This document shows positions 31,788 through 40,749 of a DNA stretch of 64,000 nt, piece after piece. Location: NCBI GenBank assembly GCA_016719105.1, contig JADKAQ010000004.1:310001-374000 (forward strand), written 5' to 3'. Both the position numbers and the translations under genes were made by a program. Every line of letters starts with the position of its first letter. Position 1 is the stretch's first letter. This DNA is from Gemmatimonadota bacterium. GTDB taxonomy: Bacteria > Gemmatimonadota > Gemmatimonadetes > Gemmatimonadales > Gemmatimonadaceae. Below the pieces are notes generated by a model. The model saw only the letters and a program-made list of their open reading frames with translations. It had not been told where the DNA came from and ran no database searches.

Positions 31788-33469
31788 GTGGGGCTCGCGG
31801 CGGACAGCGCTGCCACCCCCTGCGCCGAGGTGTGGAGCGCGCTGCTATCGCCCCCGCGGCCCCGCAGGAGCGAGTTGAGGGCACTCACGTAGGCCTCGGC
31901 CGTAGCCACGAGGATGTCGGTGTGGACCGCGAAGCCGGTGAAGCGCACCCCGCGCGGCGCGTCGTCCTGCGGATGTTCGTGGGTGATCGTCTCGTGGGTC
32001 GGGCGCAGTCGCACCGTCACGCCACCGATTGCGTTGATTCCTTCCGTGATCGCATCGACCGAGAACTCGACCAGCTCGGCCACGTCACCCACGACCTGGT
32101 TGATGGCGGCACAGACCGCGTCGACCGGGCCGTCGCCCTGTGCCGCGGCGACGAGCGGGACGCCATCGGGGCCGCTCAGCCGTACCGTCGCCGTCGGAAT
32201 GGCGTGCGTGCCTGACGAGACCTGCACCAGCTCCAACCGATAGATCGAGAGCGGGCGCATCGTCTCGCCGGCCACGATCGCCTCGATGTCGCGGTCGTCG
32301 ACGATCTTCTTCTTGTCGGCGACGTCCTTGAAGCGATTGAAGACGTTCGTGAACTCGTCTTCCGTCAGGAAGTGGCCGTTGCCCTCGAGGTGCCTGCGGA
32401 GCGCGTGACGCCCGGAGTGCTTGCCGAGCACCAGGCGACATCCCTCGAGCCCGACAAGGTCGGCGCTCATGATCTCATACGTGAGGCGGTTCTTGAGGAT
32501 CCCGTCCTGGTGGATCCCGGCCTCGTGTGCGAAGGCATTCGCGCCGACGATCGCCTTGTTGGGTGGCGTGCGGACACCGGTACACTGCGACACGAGCCGC
32601 GACGCGCGCCCGATCTCGTGCGTGGACACGCGACTCTCCACGCCGAAGAAGGCGCGGCGTGTGTGCAACGCCATCACGATCTCCTCGAGCGCCGCGTTGC
32701 CCGCGCGCTCGCCGATCCCGTTGATGGTGCATTCGACCTGGCGCGCCCCCGCGCGTACGCCGGCGAGCGAGTTGGCGACGGCGAGTCCCAGGTCGTCGTG
32801 GCAGTGTGTGGAGATGGTGACGCGGGCGGCCCCGGGCACCCTCGCGCGGATGTTCCCGATGATCGCGGAGTATTCCTCGGGGGTGATGTAGCCGACGGTA
32901 TCAGGAATGTTCAGCGTGGTCGCCCCCGCTTCGATCGCGGCGGCCAGGACCTCATGCAGGAAGACTGGGTCTGAGCGACAGGCGTCCTCGGGGGAGAACT
33001 CGACGTCGTCACAGCGCGCCCTGGCGACGGCGACCATCGCGTACGCCGTCTCCACCACCTGCGCGCGCGTCATGCGCAGCTTGTACTCCAGGTGGATATC
33101 GGAGGTGGCGATGAAGGTGTGGATGCGTCGGTGGGCCGCGGGGGCGATGGCGCTGGCGCACCGGTCGATGTCGGCCTCATTGGCGCGGGCGAGCCCGCAG
33201 ATCATCGGGGCGCGCTCTCCCTGGCCGATCTCCCCGGCGATCGCATTGACCGCATCCCAGTCGCCGCGCGAGGCGGCCGGGAAGCCGGCCTCGATGATGT
33301 CGACCCCCATGCGCTGCAGCTGGCGGGCAATCTGCAGCTTCTCCTCCCGCGTCATCGTGCACCCGGGGGCCTGCTCGCCGTCGCGCAGCGTCGTGTCGAA
33401 GATTCGTACGTACTCCCCCGCGGCCGGCGCCGCGGGGGAGGAAATCGCTCCCTCGCGCTCGATGCTCAT
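31784..33469 (-). CDS. leuA: 2-isopropylmalate synthase
   Basis: 561 residues, the length of the full bacterial enzyme. The N-terminal TIM barrel starts with the catalytic FDTTLRDGEQAPGCTM and includes STHCHDDLGLAVANS with the metal-binding His pair, then the linker GANAFAHEAGIHQDGILKN. The C-terminal roughly 130 residues form the regulatory domain that binds leucine (YRLELVQVSSGTHAIPTATV). It is therefore a feedback-capable enzyme. It overlaps ilvC by 4 bases. Confidence 0.96.
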   Translation of the reverse strand: MSIEREGAISSPAAPAAGEYVRIFDTTLRDGEQAPGCTMTREEKLQIARQLQRMGVDIIEAGFPAASRGDWDAVNAIAGEIGQGERAPMICGLARANEADIDRCASAIAPAAHRRIHTFIATSDIHLEYKLRMTRAQVVETAYAMVAVARARCDDVEFSPEDACRSDPVFLHEVLAAAIEAGATTLNIPDTVGYITPEEYSAIIGNIRARVPGAARVTISTHCHDDLGLAVANSLAGVRAGARQVECTINGIGERAGNAALEEIVMALHTRRAFFGVESRVSTHEIGRASRLVSQCTGVRTPPNKAIVGANAFAHEAGIHQDGILKNRLTYEIMSADLVGLEGCRLVLGKHSGRHALRRHLEGNGHFLTEDEFTNVFNRFKDVADKKKIVDDRDIEAIVAGETMRPLSIYRLELVQVSSGTHAIPTATVRLSGPDGVPLVAAAQGDGPVDAVCAAINQVVGDVAELVEFSVDAITEGINAIGGVTVRLRPTHETITHEHPQDDAPRGVRFTGFAVHTDILVATAEAYVSALNSLLRGRGGDSSALHTSAQGVAALSAASPT

Positions 33470-34488
33470 GCGCCCCCCTGGCCAGGTCGTACCTCCTTGG
33501 GCTGCAGGAAGGGCATCATGCGCCGAAGGTCGCGCCCCACCTGCTCGATCGGATGGTCGATGTCCTTCTTTCGCGCGCAGTCGAAGTTGGTGCGTCCGGT
33601 CTCGTTCTCGGCGATCCAGTTCCGCGCGAACGTGCCGTCCTGGATGTTGGTGAGCAGCGTTCGCATGGTCGCGCGCGTCTCGTCGGTGATGATCTGCGGC
33701 CCCGCGACGTAGTCACCGTATTCCGCCGTGTCGCTGACGGAGTGGCGCATGTAGTTGAGGCCCCCCTGGTACATCAGGTCGACGATGAGCTTGAGCTCGT
33801 GCAGGCACTCGAAGTACGCGAGCTCGGGCTTGTAGCCCGCTTCGGTCAGCGTCTCGAACCCCGCCTTGACCAGCGCCGAGACACCGCCGCAGAGCACGGC
33901 CTGCTCGCCGAAGAGGTCAGTCTCCGTCTCTTCGCGGAACGTCGTCTCGAGGACGCCGGCGCGCGTGCACCCGATCCCGCGCGCGTAGGCGAGGGCGTCG
34001 GCCTTGGCGTGGCCGGTGGCGTCCTGGTGCACCGCGAAGAGCGCCGGGACTCCTGCTCCCGATTGGTAGAGCTCGCGCACGCGATGTCCCGGAGACTTGG
34101 GGGCCACCATGCTCACATCGACATCGGCCGGTGGTTGGATCGCACCGAAGTGGATGTTGAAGCCGTGGGCGAACATGAGCGTCTTGCCTGCGGTCAGGTG
34201 GGGCGCGATATGCTCGGCGTAGATCGCCTTCTGCAGGTGATCAGGGACGAGGACCATGATCACGTCCGCTTCCCGGGCCGCGTCGGCGATGCTGGTGACC
34301 CGCAGCCCCGCCGCTTCGGCCTTGGCGCGACTGGCCGACGACGCCGGGAGCCCCACGCGCACGTCGAGCCCGGAGTCGCGGAGGTTGAGGGCGTGGGCGT
34401 GCCCCTGCGAGCCGAAGCCGATGATGGCGATGCGGCGCGACGAGAGCTGGTCGAGGGAGGCGTCGGCGTCGTAGTAGAGTCGGGTCAT
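33466..34488 (-). CDS. ilvC: Ketol-acid reductoisomerase, class I
   Basis: 340 residues from the ATG at 34488. The NADPH-binding loop is IIGFGSQGHAHALNL; metal and catalytic residues lie in FREETETDLFGEQAVLCGG. The protein ends in the class I (short) form. It converts acetolactate or acetohydroxybutyrate to the dihydroxy acids. The 162-base gap to ilvN contains a 7-base inverted repeat CCCAGCG / CGCTGGG (34526-34541) without a T-run, possibly an RNA-processing or pausing hairpin. Confidence 0.95.
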   Translation of the reverse strand: MTRLYYDADASLDQLSSRRIAIIGFGSQGHAHALNLRDSGLDVRVGLPASSASRAKAEAAGLRVTSIADAAREADVIMVLVPDHLQKAIYAEHIAPHLTAGKTLMFAHGFNIHFGAIQPPADVDVSMVAPKSPGHRVRELYQSGAGVPALFAVHQDATGHAKADALAYARGIGCTRAGVLETTFREETETDLFGEQAVLCGGVSALVKAGFETLTEAGYKPELAYFECLHELKLIVDLMYQGGLNYMRHSVSDTAEYGDYVAGPQIITDETRATMRTLLTNIQDGTFARNWIAENETGRTNFDCARKKDIDHPIEQVGRDLRRMMPFLQPKEVRPGQGGA

Positions 34489-34650
34489 GTTGGCGAAGAC
34501 AGGAAGGTGCGAGCGAAGCGAGCACCCCAGCGAACGCTGGGATCCAGTGCGGTAAGGAAAGCCAAGTTCAGCATCGAGCAGTCCGACCAAGGGTTCGCGA
34601 GGGCACAGCCTACGTCTTTCACCCGCGCATTCCCACGTTCTTCGTCCGAT

Positions 34651-35229
34651 CTACGCCGCTTCCTCGTCGGCGAAGCCGTCGGCCTGCGCCTGGAAGGAGT
34701 CCGCGGCCGTCGAGGCTGACGCGGCGCTGGCGTTAGGCGAGGGGCGGGCGCCGCGCGCGGGGGTGGTCATCGACATGGCGATGCGGCCCGAGCGGGTGAT
34801 CTCCTCGATCCCGAAGCGCTGCACGCGCTCGAGGAAGGCGCTGATCGTGGCGGGGGCGTCCATGATGGCCAGGACCATCGCCGACGGCGAGGCATCGACG
34901 ACGCGGGCGTCGAACTCGCGGGCGAGGCCGAGGATCTCGGCCAGGCGGCTCCCCGGCGGCCCGACACGCACGAGGCACATCTCCTGGGCGACGGCGCGGT
35001 CGAACGTGACGTCCTGCACCGAGACGATGTCCACCAGGCGTTGCAGCTGCTGGACGACCTGTGTGACGTCGTCGCGGTTGACCACGACGGTCATGCGCGA
35101 GAGCCCCGGGACCTCGGTGGAGGCGACGGCCAGCGAGTCGATGTTGAAGCCGCGGCGGCGGAAGAGGGAGACGGCGCGGTTGAGGACTCCGGGGCGGTCC
35201 TGCATGACGGCGATCAACGTGTGCTGCAC
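34651..35229 (-). CDS. ilvN: Acetolactate synthase small (regulatory) subunit
   Basis: 192 residues from a GTG at 35229 that has AGGAG about 6 bases upstream. The ACT domain at the N-terminus (HTLIAVMQDRPGVLNRAVSLF, RRGFNIDSLAVASTE) is the valine-binding part. The second ferredoxin-like domain is followed by a roughly 35-residue Ala/Ser-rich tail. It modulates IlvB. Upstream, between it and ilvB, lies a tandem 8-base repeat. Confidence 0.93.
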   Translation of the reverse strand: MQHTLIAVMQDRPGVLNRAVSLFRRRGFNIDSLAVASTEVPGLSRMTVVVNRDDVTQVVQQLQRLVDIVSVQDVTFDRAVAQEMCLVRVGPPGSRLAEILGLAREFDARVVDASPSAMVLAIMDAPATISAFLERVQRFGIEEITRSGRIAMSMTTPARGARPSPNASAASASTAADSFQAQADGFADEEAA

Positions 35230-35245
35230 GGGAAACTCCTGGTGG

Positions 35246-35309
35246 GAAGACGAGAAGACGAGAAGACGGGAAGACGAGAAGACGGGAAGACGAGAAGACG
35301 AGAAGACGA
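35246..35309. repeat. Eight tandem 8-base units between ilvB and ilvN
   Basis: GAAGACGA or GAAGACGG is repeated eight times without interruption (35246-35309); only the last base varies. On the transcribed strand this reads as YCGTCTTC units, a pyrimidine-rich tract. It fills 64 of the 90 bases between the ilvB stop and the ilvN start and ends 17 bases before the ilvN GTG, leaving the AGGAG site intact. Confidence 0.95.
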
Positions 35310-35319
35310 GTGACCGCAC

Positions 35320-37050
35320 CTAGGCGGCGGGTTGGTCGGTGATCATCTCACCGATGGACTTGCCTTGCGGGACCATCGGGAAGACGTTGACCTCGCGTTC
35401 GACGCGGAAGTCGATGACGACCACGTCCGGCGTGGCGTAGGCGGCGTCGATCGCGTCGTCGACCTGGCCGGCGTGCGTGACGGTGAGCCCCATCGCGCCG
35501 TAGGCCTCGGCGAGTTTGGCGAAGTCGGGGCCGGAGAGCGGGGTGCCGGAGTAGCGGCGCTGCTCGAACAGCTCCTGCCACTGGCGCACCATCCCGAGGT
35601 AGCCGTTGTTGACCACGGCGATCTTGATGTTGGTGATCCCTTCCTGCCGAATGGTGGCGATCTCCTGGTTGGTCATCTGGAAGCCGCCGTCGCCGACCAC
35701 CACCCAGATCGTCTCGTCGGGGGCGGCGATCGCCGCGCCTAACGCGGCGGGCACGGCGAAGCCCATCGTGCCGGCGCCGCCGGAGGTGATGAGCGTGCGC
35801 GGGCGGCGCCAGTCGAGGAGCTGCGCGGTCCACATCTGGTGCTGGCCGACGTCGGTCACCACGCGGTAGGGGCCGCGCGCGTGCAGCGCCGCATTCAGGC
35901 CGTCAAAGACGTCGTGCGGCATCAGCGCGCTCGTATCCGGCCGGCGCATGTACGCCTGACGCGGCTGGTGCGTGGCCTGCATCTCGCGAATGTGGGCCAC
36001 CCAGGCGTCGTGCCGGCGTTCGGGGATGAGGCGCGTCATCGCCTCCAGCACGCGCCGCGCATCGCCGACGATGCCGACCGTCACCGGGATGAGCTTCCCG
36101 ATCTCGGATGGGTCGATGTCGATGTGGATGACGCGCGCGCGCGGTGCGAAGGTCGAGGCCTTCCCGGTCACGCGGTCGTCGAAGCGTCCGCCCACGTTCA
36201 CCAGCACGTCGCACTCCTGGATCGCGCGGTTCGCGTGCACCCAGCCGTGCATCCCCGGCATCCCTAACGCGAGCGGGTGATCCTCGGGGAAGGCGCCCAG
36301 CCCGTGCAGCGTGGTCACCACCGGTGTCCCGGTACGCTCGGCCAGCGCCAGGAGCGCTCCGTGGGCGCCCGACATGATCACGCCGTTGCCGGCCATGATC
36401 AGCGGGCGCTGGGCGTTGGTCAGGAGGCGCGCGGCCTGCGCGATGCTGCGCGATTCCCCGTCGGCGCGCGGCGCGTAGCCTGGGAGCTCCATCTCCGGTT
36501 CCCAGTCGGGAATGACGCGCGCCTGCTGCGCATCCTTGGTCACGTCGATCACGACCGGCCCCCGTCGCCCGCTGGAGGCCAGGTAGAAGGCCTCGCGAAA
36601 GACACGCGGGAGCTCGGCGGCGTCGGTGACGAGGTACGAGTGCTTGGTGATCGGGATCGTGATCCCGGTGAAGTCGGTTTCCTGGAAGGCGTCGGTGCCT
36701 AACAAGTGGCTCCCCACCTGGCCGGTGAGGATCACCATCGGCGTGGAGTCCATGAAGGCGTCGGCGATCGGGGTCACCAGGTTGGTGGCCCCGGGGCCCG
36801 AGGTGGCGACGCAGACGCCGACGCGCCCGCTGGCCCGGGCGTAGCCTTCGGCGGCGTGTCCGGCTCCCTGCTCGTGGCGGCAGAGCACGTGGCGCAGCCG
36901 GTCCCGGTACTCCCACATGGCGTGGTAGAACGGCATGATGGCGCCACCCGGGATCCCGAACATGACCTCGACCCCTTCGCGGACGAGCGCCTCGCACATG
37001 ATCTGGGCCCCGGTGCGTGACGCGGGGTCGTGCGGCGAGTGTTGGGTCAT
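35320..37050 (-). CDS. ilvB: Acetolactate synthase large (catalytic) subunit
   Basis: 576 residues, ThDP-dependent. The catalytic Glu lies in CRHEQGAGHAAEGYARA. The ThDP/Mg site is VVGDGGFQMTNQEIATIRQEGITN with its NNGYLGMVRQWQ continuation. It forms acetolactate from pyruvate or acetohydroxybutyrate with 2-ketobutyrate, with IlvN as regulator. It overlaps ilvD by 4 bases. Confidence 0.97.
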   Translation of the reverse strand: MTQHSPHDPASRTGAQIMCEALVREGVEVMFGIPGGAIMPFYHAMWEYRDRLRHVLCRHEQGAGHAAEGYARASGRVGVCVATSGPGATNLVTPIADAFMDSTPMVILTGQVGSHLLGTDAFQETDFTGITIPITKHSYLVTDAAELPRVFREAFYLASSGRRGPVVIDVTKDAQQARVIPDWEPEMELPGYAPRADGESRSIAQAARLLTNAQRPLIMAGNGVIMSGAHGALLALAERTGTPVVTTLHGLGAFPEDHPLALGMPGMHGWVHANRAIQECDVLVNVGGRFDDRVTGKASTFAPRARVIHIDIDPSEIGKLIPVTVGIVGDARRVLEAMTRLIPERRHDAWVAHIREMQATHQPRQAYMRRPDTSALMPHDVFDGLNAALHARGPYRVVTDVGQHQMWTAQLLDWRRPRTLITSGGAGTMGFAVPAALGAAIAAPDETIWVVVGDGGFQMTNQEIATIRQEGITNIKIAVVNNGYLGMVRQWQELFEQRRYSGTPLSGPDFAKLAEAYGAMGLTVTHAGQVDDAIDAAYATPDVVVIDFRVEREVNVFPMVPQGKSIGEMITDQPAA

Positions 37051-38729
37051 GCGAGGATCGCTCCGGTGCTGGCGTTGGTGACGAGCCGGGTATAACGGGA
37101 GAGCCACCCGCGCTCGAATCGCGGCTGGCGTGGCGTGAAGCGCTCGCGGCGGCGCGCGAGTTCGGCATCGGTGACCTCGGTGGCCAGGCAGCGCCCCTGT
37201 AGGTCGATGCGGACGACGTCGCCATCCTTGAGCAGGCCGATCACGCCGCCCTCGGCCGCTTCGGGGGAGACGTGGCCGATGCACAGCCCGCGCGTGCCGC
37301 CGCTGAAGCGCCCGTCGGTGATGAGCGCGACCGAGGCGCCTAACGGCATCCCCTTGAGCATCGAGGTGAGGGCCAGCATCTCGCGCATCCCGGGCCCGCC
37401 GCGCGGCCCCTCGTTGCGCACCACGACCACGTCGCCCGGCCGGATGGCCCCGTCCACGAGCCCCTGCGTGGCCGCTTCCTCGGACTCGAAGATTCGTGCG
37501 GGCCCGCGGAAGGTCATCTCGTGCTGGTCCACCGCCCCGACCTTGATCACCGCACCCTGCTGGGCGAGGTTGCCGAAGAGGACGCACAGCGCCCCGCGTG
37601 CCGAATGCGGGCGATCGATGGGGCGGATGCAGTCGGGATTGGTGTTCTGGACGTCCGCCAGCTGCGCGCCGAGCGTCTGGCCGCTGACGGTGTGCGCCTC
37701 GAGGTGCAGGAGGCCCGGGCTCTGCGCGAGTTCGTGCAGGATGGCCGGGACGCCGCCCGCCAGCTGCACATCCTCCACGTGCCACTGCCGGTCCCCGTCC
37801 CAGGCCGGCGAGACCCTGGTGAGGTGCGGGACGCGCTCGGCCACCTCGTTGAGGCGCTTGAGCGGGTAGTCGACACCCGCCTCGTGGGCGAGCGCGAGGA
37901 TGTGCAGCACCGTGTTGGTCGATCCACCCATCGCCACGTCGAGCGCCACCGCGTTGTCGATCGCCTGGGCCGTGACGATGTCGCGGAAGGTGACGCCGTC
38001 GTGCACCAGCTGCATGAGCGCCTGGGCGGCGCGGATCACCAGGTCGCGACGGGCGGGGTCGACGGCGAGGATCGTCCCGTTGCCGGGGAGGGCGATCCCC
38101 AACGCCTCGCACAGGCAGTTCATGGAGTTGGCGGTGAACATGCCGCTGCAGCTGCCGCAGGTGGGACAGCCGTTCGCCTCGAGGTCGGCGAGGCGTGCGT
38201 CGTCAATGACCCCGGCGGCGCGCTGCCCCACGCCCTCGAAGACCGAGATCAGGTCGATCGTCCGGCCGGATGCGTCGCGCCCGGCCTTCATCGGTCCGCC
38301 CGAGACGAAGACGGTCGGGAGGTTCGCGCGCGCCGCCCCCATCAGCATCCCGGGAACGATCTTGTCGCAGTTGGGGATGCAGACCATCCCGTCGAAGCAG
38401 TGCGCCCGGGCCATCGTCTCGACACAGTCGGCGATGAGCTCTCGCGAGGGGAGCGAGTAGTGCATTCCCTCGTGCCCCATCACGATGCCGTCGTCGACCC
38501 CGATGGTGTTGAACTCGAAGGGGATCCCGCCAGCCGCACGGATCGCCTCCTTCACCGCCTGCGCCAGCGCCGGCAGGTGCACGTGCCCCGGGACGATGTC
38601 CACATACGAATTGCAGACCGCGATGAACGGCTTGTCGAAGTCCGCCGCGTCACGGACCTGGCCCGTGGCACGGAGGAGCGCGCGGTGGGGGGCGCGGGTG
38701 AAGCCCTTCTTGATCGTGTCCGATCGCAT
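37047..38729 (-). CDS. ilvD: Dihydroxy-acid dehydratase
   Basis: 560 residues from ATG 38729 (MRSDTIKKGFTRAPHRALL). Fe-S ligands are the Cys of VCNSYVDIVPGH, of CIPNCDKIVPGM and of CPTCGSCSGMFTANSM. The C-terminal LITDGRFSGGTRGLCIGH is also typical. It produces the 2-keto acids of valine and isoleucine. It is the first structural gene of the ilv-leu operon, 58 bases downstream of an attenuator terminator. Confidence 0.96.
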   Translation of the reverse strand: MRSDTIKKGFTRAPHRALLRATGQVRDAADFDKPFIAVCNSYVDIVPGHVHLPALAQAVKEAIRAAGGIPFEFNTIGVDDGIVMGHEGMHYSLPSRELIADCVETMARAHCFDGMVCIPNCDKIVPGMLMGAARANLPTVFVSGGPMKAGRDASGRTIDLISVFEGVGQRAAGVIDDARLADLEANGCPTCGSCSGMFTANSMNCLCEALGIALPGNGTILAVDPARRDLVIRAAQALMQLVHDGVTFRDIVTAQAIDNAVALDVAMGGSTNTVLHILALAHEAGVDYPLKRLNEVAERVPHLTRVSPAWDGDRQWHVEDVQLAGGVPAILHELAQSPGLLHLEAHTVSGQTLGAQLADVQNTNPDCIRPIDRPHSARGALCVLFGNLAQQGAVIKVGAVDQHEMTFRGPARIFESEEAATQGLVDGAIRPGDVVVVRNEGPRGGPGMREMLALTSMLKGMPLGASVALITDGRFSGGTRGLCIGHVSPEAAEGGVIGLLKDGDVVRIDLQGRCLATEVTDAELARRRERFTPRQPRFERGWLSRYTRLVTNASTGAILA

Positions 38730-38786
38730 GTGGTGCGTTGGGGCTCGGGTACGAGGCGCTGGGGGCGGCCGCGGGCATCGCGGGCA

Positions 38787-38822
38787 AAACAAAAAGGCCC
38801 CATCCGGTGTCGGGTGGGGCCT
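38787..38822 (-). terminator. Attenuator terminator of the ilv-leu operon
   Basis: On the minus strand AGGCCCCA (38822-38815) pairs with TGGGGCCT (38802-38795) around a 12-base loop and is followed by TTTTTGTTTT (38795-38786). It lies between the Leu/Ile/Val leader peptide and ilvD. The leader segment GGGTCGGGCC (plus-strand 38888-38897), just after the Leu/Ile/Val codons, can pair with GGCCCCACCC of the left arm (38812-38821) at nine of ten positions, which would form an antiterminator. Confidence 0.85.
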
Positions 38823-38867
38823 CACTCTGCTGCGGTCGCCGTGTTCGGCGAGAATCCGTGCGCGACG

Positions 38868-38975
38868 CTATGTCGCTGCTGGCAGGTGGCCCGACCCCCG
38901 TACGCGAAGTACTACCGCAAGAAGAATTGCGGTAATGAGCGTAAGGGAAATAAGTCGGAGCGACGCGAGCAGCAC
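38868..38975 (-). CDS. ilvL-like: Leu/Ile/Val leader peptide of the ilv-leu operon
   Basis: A 35-codon frame starting GTG at 38975: VLLAS LRLIS LTLIT AILLA VVLRV then RGSGH LPAAT. Sixteen of the first 25 residues are Leu, Ile or Val. They use codons otherwise rare here (CTT five times, ATT three, GTA three), as expected of regulatory codons. A perfect 8-base hairpin TACCGCAA / TTGCGGTA (38913-38934) lies within this run and could act as a pause structure. The frame stays open upstream to 39086, so the start is uncertain, and no strong ribosome site is seen. A possible promoter is TTGCCT (39086-39081), 17 bases, TAAGTT (39063-39058). Confidence 0.8.
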   Translation of the reverse strand: MLLASLRLISLTLITAILLAVVLRVRGSGHLPAAT

Positions 38976-39247
38976 GGAGATGTCGACCTGGGTGGAACGA
39001 GCGATTCGTACGTGGACTACACCCTGCTTGCCACCGGCCACACCGGCCGGGTTGGGCAACTTAGGGCGAACCTGTGTGTTAGGCAAGACTCGCCAGGCGA
39101 CTTCGGGGTCACCTTTCCGTCACCAGTACTACCTCGCGCCCGCTACGGGGACGAGTCGTCTCGACATTCGTCGGCTGTCATATGGTAGGGGAGCGTCGAC
39201 CGCCCCACCGGCAGCGTCGTCGCTCGTCCCTCCGCCTGTGACACAGG
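38976..39247. other. Upstream region of the ilv-leu leader
   Basis: These 272 bases between the symporter stop and the leader hold the candidate promoter of the ilv-leu transcript, one GTTAGGC motif and a CCGGCC / GGCCGG inverted repeat near 39030-39050. No gene is seen. Confidence 0.4.
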
Positions 39248-40657
39248 TCACGCCGCGAGCCCGACCCGCTTGAGATGCTGCTGCTCCAACGCCTCCGCCC
39301 GCTTGGATTCGTCGAAGGCCTTCTCGCTCCGTGAGATCACGAGCGTCGCGACCCCGTTCCCGATGAGGTTCGTGATGGCGCGCGCCTCGGACATGAAGCG
39401 GTCGACGCCGAGCAGGAGGGCCAGCCCCTCGAGCGGGACGACCCGCATGGCCGACAAAGTCGACGCAAGGACGATGAATCCGCTCCCCGTCACCCCCGCC
39501 GCCCCCTTGGAGGTGAGCATGAGGACGAGCAGGATCCCGATCTGCTGCCCGATGGAGAGATCGACGCGGAAGACCTGCGCGATGAAGATGAGCGCCATCG
39601 AGAGGTAGATCGCCGTGCCGTCCAGGTTGAACGAATAGCCGGTCGGGATCACCAGGCGCACGACCGACTTCTCGCAACCGTATCGCTCCAGCTTCTCCAG
39701 CATGCGCGGGAGTGCCGCCTCGCTCGACGACGTCCCCAGGACCAGCAGAATCTCCTCCCGGATGTACTTGATGAACTCCCAGAGCGAGAAGCCGTAGATC
39801 CGACAGATGATGTTGAGGACGACGAAGACGAAGAGGAACATCGTCAGGTACACGTCGAGCATCAGGCGCCCCAGCGGGAGGAGCGTCTTGAGCCCGAACG
39901 ATCCCACCGTGAAGGCCATCGCGCCGAAGGCTCCCAGCGGCGCGACGTGCATGATGATCCCGACGATCTTGAAAAAGACCTGCGCCAGCCGCTCGCAGCC
40001 GTCGGTGATGTTGCGCCCGATCTCCCCCGACATCGTCAGCGCCACCCCGAAGAGGACGGCGAAGAAGACGACCTGCAGGATCTCCCCCTTGGCGAAGGCG
40101 TCGACCACGCTGGACGGGACGATGTGCACGAGGAAGTCGACGAACTTCATCTGCTCCCCCGCGGCGGTATAGCGGGAGATGTCGCCCTTGGCCATCGCGC
40201 TCGCGTCGAGCCCGGCCCCCGGCTTGGTGACGTTCACGACGATCAGCCCGATCCCGAGGGCGAAGGTGGTCACGACCTCGAAGTACAGGAACGCCTTGCC
40301 CCCCACGCGCCCCACGTGCTTGAGGTCACCGATCGTCGCGATCCCGGCCACGATGGTGAGGAAGATGATCGGGGCAATGACCATCCGGACGAGGTTCACG
40401 AAGGTGTCGCCGAGCGGCTTCAACGCCTTCCCGAACTCGGGCCAGAGGATGCCCACGAGGACGCCGAGGGCGACGGCGGACAGGACGCGAAAGGTCAGGT
40501 TCTGCCAGAGGCGCTTCACAGAGGGGCGGGAGACGGGGAGGGGGAGACGGGAGGGGGGCGCGTCGGGCGCAACGGTATCGCCGGGACGGGGGCGACGCCA
40601 GCCGACCCCCCGCTGGCCGGGAACTCCGGCGCTGGGGGGCGATGAGGCGTGACTCAT
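39248..40657 (-). CDS. Dicarboxylate/amino acid:cation symporter (DAACS family)
   Basis: 469 residues with about eight hydrophobic segments and the two re-entrant hairpins of the GltP/DctA family. Diagnostic motifs are the serine-rich GTSSSEAALPRMLEKLE, the NLDGTAIYLSMALIFIAQ block and LMLTSKGAAGVTGSGFIVLA. It imports glutamate, aspartate or C4-dicarboxylates with Na+ or H+. The ATG at 40657 gives a Pro-rich 46-residue N-terminus; GTG at 40519 (VKRLWQNLTF) would remove it and may be the real start. It is divergent from a GGDEF-EAL gene. Confidence 0.9.
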   Translation of the reverse strand: MSHASSPPSAGVPGQRGVGWRRPRPGDTVAPDAPPSRLPLPVSRPSVKRLWQNLTFRVLSAVALGVLVGILWPEFGKALKPLGDTFVNLVRMVIAPIIFLTIVAGIATIGDLKHVGRVGGKAFLYFEVVTTFALGIGLIVVNVTKPGAGLDASAMAKGDISRYTAAGEQMKFVDFLVHIVPSSVVDAFAKGEILQVVFFAVLFGVALTMSGEIGRNITDGCERLAQVFFKIVGIIMHVAPLGAFGAMAFTVGSFGLKTLLPLGRLMLDVYLTMFLFVFVVLNIICRIYGFSLWEFIKYIREEILLVLGTSSSEAALPRMLEKLERYGCEKSVVRLVIPTGYSFNLDGTAIYLSMALIFIAQVFRVDLSIGQQIGILLVLMLTSKGAAGVTGSGFIVLASTLSAMRVVPLEGLALLLGVDRFMSEARAITNLIGNGVATLVISRSEKAFDESKRAEALEQQHLKRVGLAA

Positions 40658-40749
40658 GATTGCGCCATCCGTCTTGTAAGGGACCGTCGGCGCACAGGTT
40701 GCGCGCTCCCACCGCAGGTCCCCCCGTCGCCCCGCCAGACCACCCCCGA

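Noticed and set aside
30297..31892. Very long open frame (over 500 codons) on the plus strand opposite leuC
   Set aside because: It is antisense to a clear aconitase-family gene. High G+C in the third codon position opens long antisense frames throughout this window, and its composition (Arg, Gly, His rich, no motifs) is that of a shadow.
34489..34650. A second attenuator or T-box in the ilvN-ilvC gap
   Set aside because: Only a 7-base hairpin without a T-run and no branched-chain-rich short frame or T-box motif was seen.
38868..39086. Reading the Leu/Ile/Val frame as a 72-residue membrane protein
   Set aside because: The upstream 37 residues are unremarkable and lack a good start. The rare-codon run, the downstream terminator and ilvD position fit a leader peptide much better, though a small membrane protein is not formally excluded.
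39237..39252. TGTGA-N6-TCACG, resembling a CRP/FNR-type site
   Set aside because: It lies partly in the last codons of the symporter gene and more than 200 bases from the nearest start; a single match with one mismatch is expected by chance.
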